Assembly (NCBI GenBank): GCA_024362935.1
Contig: JANCRA010000007.1
Location: forward strand, 8,496,503-8,560,502
DNA from: Setophaga petechia
Taxonomy: Eukaryota; Chordata; Aves; Passeriformes; Parulidae
Direction of reading: 5' to 3'
Length of the DNA stretch: 64,000 bases
The translations under genes were made by a program, and so were the position numbers. The notes under the pieces are model-generated. The model was given only the letters and a program-made list of their open reading frames with translations, made no database searches and was not told the DNA's origin. Position 1 is the first letter of the stretch. Every line of letters begins with the position of its first letter. Below are positions 38,416 through 48,735 of the stretch, piece by piece.

Positions 38416-41400
38416 TTGAGTGGCAGCTGATTGCATGCACAGCATGTCTGGCCCCAGCTAGGGCTTGCAGCAGCCCTGTGAGAGCAGCCCTGGTTCCTGC
38501 TGCCGCTGAGGGCAGCTGAGAAGGGAACACAGTGCCTGTTGATAGGCTTTTTTAGGAGAGCATGCACAGCTGCCTGTGTGCTGGGGTATTCCCCAGGACA
38601 CCTTCAGCATCCTGCCAGCTCTTCTCAGTGCCTCGGGTGAGCCTGAGAGGGAATGAACAACAACAAAAACAAAACCACCCTTATCCACTAAGGGTAAGGT
38701 TTGCTTGTACCATATTCATCTTTCACATTCACTTTGATGCATCTCAATGGAATGTTAAAAATCCATTCACATATCTCTGTGACATTTGATTTTTTTTTTA
38801 ATCAGATCACTGCTGTTTTACCAGGAATATCCTCAAGCATTTTGTGTGCATGAGGTTTCCAAGTTCTAGTCCCCCCTTTGCCATTAAGTGTACGATTCTA
38901 AACAAGGAGCAACTGTCTCTGACATAATTGTATTTCCTCACTCCTCAAGGGAGGCTGTGAGTCTGAACTAATGTTTTTAAAGCCCTTTGCATGAAAGATT
39001 ATAGCTGCAGCCTACTGATTTGCCTGCGAGTCCTTTTCCTTTTGACTGATGATGCATTTTTGTGTCTGTCACTATGCTGTGTTGGCCTTCACTGGGATGT
39101 GTTTTATTCCAAGAACTCTCTCTGAAAACAGGGAACAAGTCCATATCCAGAGCTGGCTACCCCAAAGGATCAGGTCCCAGCTGCACACTTTATACCTCAC
39201 GTGCTCCTGAATCTCTTATAGCAGTGCATGGTCTAATGTGCTTCTCAGAAGAATTCAGGGAAGTAGATTCTGTTGGTAGATGAGCAACTAATCTGATTTA
39301 TAAACAAATCCATACATCTCTATTGCTTATAGAATATCACATAAAAATGCACAGTTGACTTAGCAGGTTACTAATGTGCTCCAAATGAGGATTTGTCACC
39401 AATGTAATGCAAGTTTCTTGAACTTCTACAGGAACTCACAACATTCAGCACTTTGCATAACTTCTGAATGTACTGGGTTGGGTTTTAAAACATTAATTTG
39501 GACTGTGACTTCAATGAGATCTGCTTTCTTACAGCAATTATCCAATCCAACTTAATTCAATTAAGCTACAACTGTTTATGCCAGTGTAATTAGGGGGATA
39601 ATCTAGCTTGATAAAATACAACATGACTGAGAAATTCAGTGCTTAGGCTGCACTTTGGAATGCATTTACATGATGAGGTGCAAGTAGCCTTTCCTAGTCT
39701 GCCAATGCTACCAACTGAGACAAACAGCCAAGACAAAAAATACAATTGTTTGGAGACTTCAGAATTCCTCATTGACCTCCTTAATCAGCAAAACCAGGTT
39801 TTATATGGAATGGAAAGTAATGGTGCTGTCAAGTTTGTTTTATTGACATTCTACATTTTTACACAGTATGTGGGTCCCCACTGGCCTGGAAAATTCTGGT
39901 GTTTTTTTTTATTGAAAGTAATCTCAGTTTGTATTAAATCTGCAGAGACATTTGCCATCTCGTGTACTTTGGAAGACATTTTGATTACTATTTTATTAGT
40001 TTCAGGATCATGAAAGTTTTGCCTTGCAATGAGATGAATTACACTTAGGATAAGAGCAGCTCTGCATTTTGCAGGTACCATGTGTTTCTCTTCTTGCTTG
40101 AGCAATAAATTACTCCTGGAACCTGGGCACAAGTCTGCCCAGAGGTGATAATCAAAATGGATACTCTGAAAAAGTTATGCCAGAGTGCCACAGCATGAAA
40201 ATTTTACTTCTAAGAAGAAGACAAAATAGAAAATAAGAATGGAGTGAAAACTTTTCTTTTGGTTTTGATGCCTGCCTGGCCTGAAGTGTTTTTCTTTGCC
40301 TGAAATGGAACACTAAGATTTTGTTCCTTGTGAGATCTTTCCTTGCGTTTCATTTGAGCACTTCCCTAAAAGAAAGACAAAAGTTCATTTCATTTGTATC
40401 GTTTTAGCCCCAAACCCTGTTTATACAAGGAATCTAATCCAAACTAAACATGGAGACAGCTTTGTTTATGCACAACTGTTTGGTTTTTTCCTGACCCTTG
40501 TTATCAAGGAAGTCGACTGTCCAGGGAAAAAGGGTTTCTTCTGCCAACAATGTCATCATACACTTGAGAAGATTATAAGAGGGACCCTGGCATTACTTGT
40601 GGCACCAATTTGCCAGATTGAAAGTGGGTGAGCAGAGAAAAGCACTGGTTACTGGGCAGTAGAATAATAGCCTTAAACCCCAAACAGGCAAAAAGGGAGT
40701 CTACATCAGAAAAATCCTACAGTCTGGTAAACACAGTGGGCACAAGGAAAAATGATTGTATTCTGTGGACAACTGGCACATATGGCACATTTCAGTGGAC
40801 AAGATCCACTGTGCCCCCAAGGTCAGTTTGGTACACCAGCCAAGCCTCTCTCTTTGGTATGGTCTATAGAGCAACATTGTAGATGAGCTGAAGATAATGC
40901 AATTTATAGTTTTGAGGCAGTAAACAATTTTTTTACGTATACTCCCCTGAAAGAAAAATTAAATAATTTATCCTTGCAATTCCTTCTTTCCAAAACAATT
41001 TTAAAAAGAAATATCGACATTCATCCCAAGGTTTACCCCAGTTTTCTTAAATGTTTTGGGCAAGCTTTTTCTGTGAGACTCTCAAATCTCCCTTCTTTGT
41101 CATCCTCCTGGAGAACTTAGGCAAATAACTTGGGGCAGGAAAGGAAAAAAAGAAACCCAAACTGTAAATGCACACAATCTAGCTATTTGCTCTAACTGCA
41201 TAGCTCTGAAAAAACACTCCCAATATCTACTTATAGTCACCTCAGAAAGCAGAGTTGAGAAAGAAACAGGCTCTTGTCCAACACATTTTGCATTCAAAGC
41301 ATTTCACATGTATTAGCTAAACAACCATTGTAATGTGCCCACAAGACAAGTAATAAATGGTTTTTGCAGACAGAGGTGTGGTACCTTGGCACTGACACGG

Positions 41401-42999
41401 TGCACAGCCACGGCAGAATTCATCCACTTCGGAATATTTCTGTGTGTTTATTTCAGCCCTGAATTATGCAAAGCCTCATCCCAGCCCACATGCCTTTGGG
41501 AGTCAGTGGTGGGGTTGTGAAAGGCTGAACCTGCAGGTGAATTGTGATAGTCTTTGGAGAAGCAATTATTCTGCACTAACGGGTACGAATTTTAAATTGT
41601 GGGGGTTGAAATTATGGCACAATTCTGATGATGTTCCTGGCAGTTCCTCACTGTCTCATTGAGAAATTTAAATTTATAGAGAAGACAAAAATGAAAGGTG
41701 ACAAAGACCTCCCATTTTCCCTCAAATTATGAATTATTCAGTAATACTAAAAACACATGAGCAGCAGTCAGGATTCCCACAATTCTGTGTCATTTTAGTA
41801 TTTGGCAATTCAATTTTATTGAATGCAGCAAGAGACTCAAATGAAATCCTACCTGTCTGCCCTTTTTTTTTCCTTAATCTCTTTTTTTTTTTTTTTTTGG
41901 TAATAGGTGGTTATAGCTGTAATAAAAATGTAACAAAACAGTCAAGCAAATGTGAAAAGCTCACTACAAAATAACGAGCATTGGCACAGAATGCATTAAG
42001 ATTGAAAAAATCAAATTTTTTGTCTTACAACACTGTGTCTTGGGAACACTAATAATAGGTGCCTCTTTTCTCTCTGAAATGACTTCTCCCTTCTTCACAC
42101 ATGATCTAACGCAGGACTTTTGTCTAACTGCAATATCTAGATGCAAAGTAAGTGAGAAAAGGAACCTTTGTCTGCTATTTTAAACACAGAAATTCTGTCC
42201 GCAGAAGGGATGATTAAAATGCTCTGTGTGGCAACGATACATGAGCGACTGTCTCCCTGACAACAACGATAATGCTGATATGAATAAAAACGCAGCTTTA
42301 CATAGAAGTTCAGAGTCTCAGGTCCTAGAAATGTCAGAAGCAGCTGAGCTTGGCATACCATTGAGTATTGTTATTGATTTCTTAATTATTTGGCATGCAA
42401 CATTGATATTCTGTTTCTTCTATTTTTTGTTGAGGTCTCTCCTGTTGGTATCTCAGAAAAATGTAACAATTCTAGAACTGTGACTCTAACAGCCTCATTT
42501 TTCCCAGTACGCCCTGTTAGATCCAAAGCCTGATACATTTATTGCTTAACAATTTCTTAGCTGATGCATTACATCAAGGCAGGACATTATTTGTTTTTCT
42601 ATATTGCCACAAGACATATTTCTCTCAACTAATTCCCTTGGAGGTTCACATAATTACCCCTCCTTTCTGGGTAAAAACAAAAAGTTAATGTTGTGTAATT
42701 CTGGGGGAAATTATACAATTAGTACTTTTGAAGAACTCTGACAGGAAAGGTGCTTTATTTCTGCAAAATATAGGCTTAGGCTTTAGAGCCAATTTTTTTT
42801 TTTCAAAGTTTAAATCAAGCAGCAAGCATCCATAGCTTCATTAATGGCTGAGAAATTGCGTGTTTGTGAGCTATAATCAATAGATAAGTACCGGTTCCCT
42901 GAACTAAAATATATCTATGCACATAAATTGCAATCCAGAGGCTTCCCAGGCTGCACAGCCTCTGTATCCTGCACCTGCCAGGCGCTGGCTGAGGAGGGT
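38416..42999. other. Unique non-coding sequence, no gene recognised
   Basis: No gene is recognised. It contains a T tract of 17 bases (41882-41898) followed by GGTAATAG, resembling a 3' splice site but without a recognised exon after it. A second T run lies at 42793-42803. An 85-codon plus-strand frame at 42226-42483 ends in a predicted hydrophobic segment. The TAAT-rich stretch 42480-42720 looks like a conserved non-coding element by texture only. Confidence 0.5.
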
Positions 43000-43140
43000 G
43001 GGGCTGTCTGGGATTGTCTGGAATGCCGGTGTGGGTACCGGCGATGCCCCATCGCGCTGGGCAGTTACTCAGCAGAGAGCGCGTGGGGCTGAGCAGCAGC
43101 AGCCAGGCCCCTGCCAAACCCTGCGCGGTAAGAGATTCTG
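43000..43140 (+). promoter_or_regulatory. CpG-enriched patch ending in a strong splice-donor match
   Basis: CpGs cluster here (GGGTACCGGCGATGCCCC, CGCGCTGGG and GAGCGCGTGGGG all lie within 43030-43095), and the patch ends with GCGCGGTAAGAG (43124-43135), a good match to a vertebrate 5' splice site. A CpG patch followed by a donor is the usual layout of a first exon. The longest plus-strand frame of the window (240 codons, 43014-43736) starts here but matches no known family, so a non-coding first exon is at least as likely. Confidence 0.3.
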
Positions 43141-43283
43141 CTAAGATAAGATGTCAAACAGCGACTGGAGCACGGCTTCCCACATCTCTACCAGAGCTAA
43201 CAACTGTGGAGAGTCAGGCTCTCCTTACAGCTTGTCTGTTACCTCCAAGTTTTGTACAAATCAGGAACATAACGTACAAAACC

Positions 43284-43312
43284 TTTGGGGAGACTCCACA
43301 GGTCTCCCCAAA
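43284..43312. repeat. Perfect hairpin, 11-bp arms, 7-base loop
   Basis: TTTGGGGAGAC (43284-43294) and its exact reverse complement (43302-43312) are separated by seven bases. It lies between two CpG-rich patches. Its function is unknown. Confidence 0.85.
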
Positions 43313-43479
43313 TGCTGTGCTGAGACTCCACCAGGATCACGCACAGACAGAGCGAGTCTCACCCACCGTGGTTCCTATCTGTGCCAGCCTAACTGGGTTG
43401 GTAAAAAGCACCCAAGCCACAGAGGGAAATGAGCAGGCGCTCTTACTGTGCTGCAGAGTTATCATCACCCTTCCGCAGC

Positions 43480-43690
43480 AGCCTGGCTTTAGGAGCGTGC
43501 CCCTGGCAAGCCCAGGAGCCGCTGGGCTGGGGCAGCTTGCCGTGCACTCGGCGGAGCGCAGCGGGCGCGGCGCTCACCCCGGGCCGCTCGCAGCGCTGCC
43601 CGGAGCCCGGCACAGCCGCAGGAGCCGGGACAGCCGCGGTGCTCTGTGCTCAGCCCGGGATGGGGGCGAGGTGCTCAGAGCTGCACAGAA
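43480..43690. promoter_or_regulatory. CpG island-like segment (candidate promoter)
   Basis: Roughly twenty CpGs occur in about 190 bases, including GGCGGAGCGCAGCGGGCGCG (43549-43568) and CCGGGCCGCTCGCAGCGCTG (43579-43598). This is the densest CpG cluster in the window. GC-box-like GGGCGCGG is present. On the minus strand, GGGGTGAGCGCCG (about 43569-43581) matches a splice donor, so transcription could run in either direction. Several long overlapping frames (240 and 113 codons plus) arise from the lack of stops in GC-rich DNA. None matches a known protein. A promoter of an unannotated lncRNA, or an intragenic orphan CpG island, are the leading readings. Confidence 0.45.
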
Positions 43691-46600
43691 ACACACCTGC
43701 ACTCTGCCTAGGCGTGCTGGTTGTAAACCACACTAAGCTACCCCCATCTTCTTCTTGCTTTTACACATGACACACCAGCAGACTGTTCCCAGAGGCCAGC
43801 AGGAAATCGCGCATCATTCTCTCGCGCTCCCAGCACTGTTAGTTAAATACACACAAACACATAAAGTGCAGCAGGAGCAGGCTGACCCAGCGTTCAGAAG
43901 TGCCACCAAGACCCCTGAGACAGAAAACGACTCAAGGGAGGCTCGCTGGCCCCTGCCAGCTGCAAGGGCTGGCTGCACAGCAGCGCTGCTGCCAGATGCT
44001 CGCTGCAGCCCAAACCTGCTCTCTGGGCCCTGCATCCAGGCAAAATCTCTGGAGGAGCTGTCTTTACAAAGAAGTTCCTGCAGCGACTGGTGACAAATGA
44101 GAAGGAAATTATTCATATGGCATCAACTGTCATTTTAATGGGCTACTTATCACACCATTGCTACTCGCTCCTGCTGTAGTAGCGCTCAGGTGCCTAATTG
44201 TTCTGAGCACTGTGCTAACACAGGGGAAGGTGACTCCCTGCATGCTAATCGCCTTCCACAAGTTATGTTGGATATTCCTTTAGTTATGGGGTGTGGGGAA
44301 AAACCTGTCTATAAATGTATTGCTCAATTTTCAGATACAGCTTTGATAGCAAAAGAAAAGTAATTAGTATCCTGATCCCTGGAATGTGAAAATAATCATT
44401 TGACAAATTGGCTTTGAATACTTACTTCCAAAGTGTCTATTCAGAATACACTAATTTAATTTCTAGGAGATGACTAGAAGATGGAAAGCTAAAGCTTTTT
44501 CTTTGCCTTTTTTTGAAAGGTACTTCAACCTAAAAACCCCTTGATATAAGAATAATAAAATCATACGAAAATTAAAGTAAATTAAGTACAATTTTGAAAT
44601 GTTTGCTGGAAGCAACATATTAATTTAACATATTAGTTTAGTGAAATTAAATTTTTGTTAATTTAAAGGAATTGAATGCAACCATAAATTTTTACAGCAG
44701 CATAAAAATTAGTAGCATCAAAAGATAACTACAGCATATGCTTGCTTGTGTAGCTGGTATTTTCAGTTGATTTTAGCATAACTACTACTGCTTTTCAAAC
44801 TGTGCACAACTGGGCTTTACATGGAGGCTTTGGCAATGTGTAGTCCAGCTTGGTATGGGAGTGTCTCTTCTTCCATGGGGTGATGATGCTTGCAACATTT
44901 GTCTTTTCTGCCTTTAGGCTACAACTTGCAGCATCACTTCCAGTCCTCCGGTCTTCCTCACCAGGACACAGAGATGGGGCTCAAATCATTGGGATGAGTG
45001 TCAGGACAAAGCCAAAGTAAATGCTTCAGACTTGGAATTTTTCCTTATATAGCATTTATGAAGGAATTCTGAAGGTTGAATTAATTCATTAGAACCATCT
45101 GATCGCAGATAATTCACAATAAACAGGAGGAAAATCAGCTGAACAGATTGTTTCCTATGGATTTTTTTGCCAGGCTCTGCCACAGCAGCCGCATCCCTTC
45201 CATGTTTGCCTGCTCTGAGCACTTTGTCAAACGCAGCCGAGGCTGCAAAGCCGACAGGGATGGATGCCCTGCTCCCTAATTCCCAGCGGAGGGCTGCTGC
45301 AAGTACAGCCAGTGGAAGTTTTCCCACGTATTTCAAAGAGTGGCAGGGTTGTTATTCAGCGTGAACCGTGACACAAGCAAAGGCTCTGCTATTGCAGACC
45401 TATTAACATTAAGTAGATTGGTCCCCTGAGCACAAAAGGTTCTTCAATAAGCAATGAATGCTACTCAAACGACTGTGAATGTTTTTCAAAAACTGCTGCA
45501 CCTACTATTTTTTTAAAAGTACAAAAAGGCTTCAAGTTTTCTGTAACAAAGAACAGCTATGGAGATTTTTCCCCACTATGCCCTTTGTTCCAGTTCATAA
45601 AAGCTTTAAAGTTTCGTATTTGCCCATCCATTTTTTTGTGAAGGCTAAAAATCATGATTTTATTTCCATTTTGTATTTGTGGCTACCTTATGCTGAGTTC
45701 TCTTCATGATGGCTTTTTATTTGAACCAAAATAATTTTCCATGGTGATTATTTCTCTGATTCATCTAATTTAAGGTGATCACAGCTCGTCTTGCCCTTTC
45801 CAAGTTGCACAAATTAAGCCCTACTGGTTTGCTCCCATATGATACTGCCCACCTGAGGTAATGTCCATCATTACCTCACACCTAATCCTGTTTCACATCC
45901 TCTTTCATGTACCTGGGGGATGAAGGCACCATATATTTTTCCAGGATAACTCTTGCATAAGCTGTCGTTGCACTGCATATCTATCACAACTGTATTTTGT
46001 AAAACCGAACTATTTTTGCACTTACATTTTGTAATTTATACTGCAAGTTCTGTGTCTGCTTGTGCTAGTGGCTGGTGAGACCTATCAGGCAAATATTCCA
46101 TTGACTGTGATCCATTCAGCTGCAGTTTAGCTAGGAGACTGAACACAGCATTTTAAAGGCATTTTATTTTGCTAGGGAGGGATTTCCTCAGCCTATTTGT
46201 CTTAATATTGGATGTAGGTTTTACCTACTGATAGAAGACCATCTGTTTTTTGAGCGAAAAAGCAAATATTTCAGGGAATTAAACATTTCTATTAGAGGCT
46301 ATGAAGACCCCATCACCAAAAATTTTGACTAGATCTACTTCTGTCTACAGCCCTTTGCCTTCCTCATGAGTGGCATATTTAGATGCCCTCCATCTTTCCA
46401 GGAAATAAGGATGACAGTGAAATATAAAACTGTGGGAGATCCTCTTATTACCACTACTATCTAATTTTCAAATCAAAACTTGATTAAAATTGCTTGGCTA
46501 AAACTGCTGTTTTTAAAACAGGCTTTTGCAAAGTGACAAAGAATTGCTTTATTTTCTCTGCTGCAGTGAAGAACAGACCTGTGTTAATTGATTGGGACAA

Positions 46601-47689
46601 ACATGCATACAGCCCACATTGTGCTCAGCACCGTTGTTTACAGTGGCTGGCTCTGTGTGCTGTGTGGGGACGTGGCCTGTTACAGATGTGTGGGGTGTCA
46701 GAAAGGCCAGGCTTGGCTGGCAGCAGGAGGCAGCTCTAGCTCTTGTCTCCCAGCTATTTTCATTAGGTCTTATTCATGTGCCCCTGAGAGTGAGAGAGTC
46801 AAAGTCATCTGCCTGCTGGTTATTATGCTGCTGCACAAAGGGGTCCTTCAGCCTGCAACAGCAGACTGAAAACAAGACTGTTGATAAATTATTGTGGCCC
46901 ATCCTATTCCTATTTACTATCACTGCAGCTGTCTGAGGCTGAAGTTAACACCCACATCTGCACATTACCAGGGTGTTTTTACACCCAAAACCAGAACAAA
47001 AGCTCCATTGCATGGAGATCACATATCAAGAAATTCAAGCCAGTCTGAAGCTATCTCATGTAGTGTCTTCAAGTGTTGAAAATACCTTTCAACAACATTT
47101 AAAATATTACTCCATTTTCACCGCAATTTCTCTTCCCCTGTTTGTGTCACAAATCTGAATATATCATTGGGCTCAAGTTTTAGTACTAATAGAAGCATAT
47201 GTCAGGAAAACTAATGAAAACTACTTTAGCTGGTTGCAATCGATTAGAAGACACTGCTAATCAGAATATAACTTGTCTCATGGGCTTGTCCTGTATGACA
47301 CAAACCCCCAAATTACTGTACCAACAAATACACAAAATTTACTGTGGGCTGGGATATAAATATAGAATATACCCACCTTCAGGTGTGTACGGGGATAACA
47401 GGTCACAGTCACTTCCTGGCTCACTGAAAATGAATCTGCTGCAGTTCTTTGTTAAAAACAAAACACAAATCACCTACTGAATAGAAATGAAATCCCTCTG
47501 CTGCCACTGGAGCAGCCATCACTGAGTAACTGCTGTATGTTAGAAACTACATTGACTTTCAAAGCCATATTTGCTTCTGATATATATCTTCACTGTCTGA
47601 CATGATTCAAAGTGTTTTATCACATGCAAATCCCTACACCAAGGAAGACAAAAATCAAATATGCTGTACAACGTCAGTGATGGCTAGTC
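43691..47689. other. Unique non-coding sequence; very AT-rich 44.3-44.75 kb
   Basis: After the CpG patch, 43.75-44.1 kb remains GC-rich with unrecognised frames of up to 112 codons. 44330-44750 is extremely AT-rich with many TAATTT and TTTAA words and a short direct repeat AACATATTA (about 44613 and 44627). A small CpG-containing stretch lies at 45180-45260. No gene or repeat family is recognised. Confidence 0.5.
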
Positions 47690-47990
47690 AAGCAGCAATA
47701 CACAGAAAAGGATTAGGAGTCATCTTGAACTGAAGTTTGCAAAGCAATGCTGATGAGCAGGAGGCAGATTTCATGGCCTGCATTAATAAGGCAGGCTGTT
47801 ATTCCTTTTTCTTCAACATTGGTAAGGTCTCAGTTGGAATAAGTACAGTCCAGGACACACAATTTTCCCTGAAACACAATTTTCTTTTTTGATGGTTGAG
47901 GGACTCTGTGTAAGGTTTTCAGAAGAGGTTGCACAAATATTTCTCAAAGGTGAAGTAGATTGTCCTAAGGTTGTACTAAAGGCTCTCCAG
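47690..47990 (+). mobile_element. Ancient CR1 LINE remnant (sense)
   Basis: A diverged CR1 pattern is readable in order: AAAAGGATTAGGAGTCATCT (47706-47725), a GCAAAGCAATGCTGATGAGC block, GGCCTGCATTAATAAGGCAG (47776-47795), ACATTGGTAAGGTCTCAGTT (47817-47836) and GGAATAAGTACAGTCCAGGA. These correspond to the late ORF2 region of CR1, upstream of and overlapping the segment preserved at 31.6 kb. Divergence is heavy and indels abolish any frame. The right end around AAGGTGAAGTAGATTGTCCT (47948-47967) is also CR1-like but less certain. Confidence 0.6.
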
Positions 47991-48534
47991 ACAGTCCCTC
48001 CAAGTCTTATACAGTGTTATTTACATTTGTGAATATCAAGTTTAGTGTTCCAGGTTAAGAGTAAACCAAATGTAATTGTAAGAAAGAATGCCAAAATAAA
48101 ACCAGAAAGCTATTGCTACACATAAGATTTTTCTGCATATGACCTAATTTTGGTTTTTGTGACTACTACACTAAGTCTTTTCACAAGGATTTGTGTTTAA
48201 CAACTGTTTACAGATTACCCACACGTGCTTAAATGTACTCAAATTTAGGATCAAAAAACCTGTGTCCTCACTACAAACTCCATCTAATGATGCAGATAAT
48301 TTTCCAGAAATTAATTATAAGATGACAGCCATATCCTTCCTGAAAACAAAGGACTTGATCATCCCACTGGTGCTCTGCACTAAGGGCCCTTCTCTTTGGG
48401 CTAATTTTGGCAGAGATGGATGCTCTCTCTGCCCTGGCAGGGAAGGATTTCTACAGGAGCTCATGCACCACCATGCACAGAGCCAATCTGCCGGCACAAC
48501 CCTAAATGGGGCTGACAGCTCTGTGTCCCAGGAG
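47991..48534. other. Unique sequence, nothing recognised
   Basis: AT-rich to about 48.3 kb, then rising in GC toward the CpG cluster. A 123-codon plus-strand frame (48193-48564) shows no recognisable domain. Confidence 0.5.
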
Positions 48535-48735
48535 CGCCTGACCTTGCAGAAGCGGCTCTGCTGAGGCTTTCCAGGGTCCTGGGCGAGGCGTGACCGCCCC
48601 CAGCCCGTCCTGCCCCGATCCTCTGCAGCGCCGAGCGGAGCCCGGGCTGAGAGCCCTTCTGCGGAGCACACCGACACGGGAGCAGCTGCGAGGGGCGCAC
48701 GGAGCTCACTCACCGCTTGCCTTCGGGATTTCACA
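48535..48735. promoter_or_regulatory. CpG island-like segment (candidate promoter)
   Basis: About nineteen CpGs lie within 200 bases (for example GGGCGAGGCGTGACCGCCCC at 48581-48600 and AGCGCCGAGCGGAGCCCGGG at 48627-48646). On the minus strand GCAAGCGGTGAGTGAG (about 48708-48723) is a strong splice-donor match, directly downstream in that orientation of DNA that could be a first exon. Overlapping unrecognised frames (141 codons minus, 123 plus) reflect the GC content. The segment lies 5 kb from the similar one at 43.5 kb. Both offer minus-strand donors, which may be coincidence. Confidence 0.45.

Noticed and set aside
41882..41915. 3' splice site after the long T tract (GGTAATAG)
   Set aside because: The tract is a homopolymer likely due to slippage, and no coherent exon follows the AG.
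43014..43736. 240-codon plus-strand ORF, the longest in the window
   Set aside because: It spans CpG-rich, stop-poor DNA. Several other frames are open in the same place and no domain is recognisable, so it is not listed as a gene. The region is kept as a candidate promoter.
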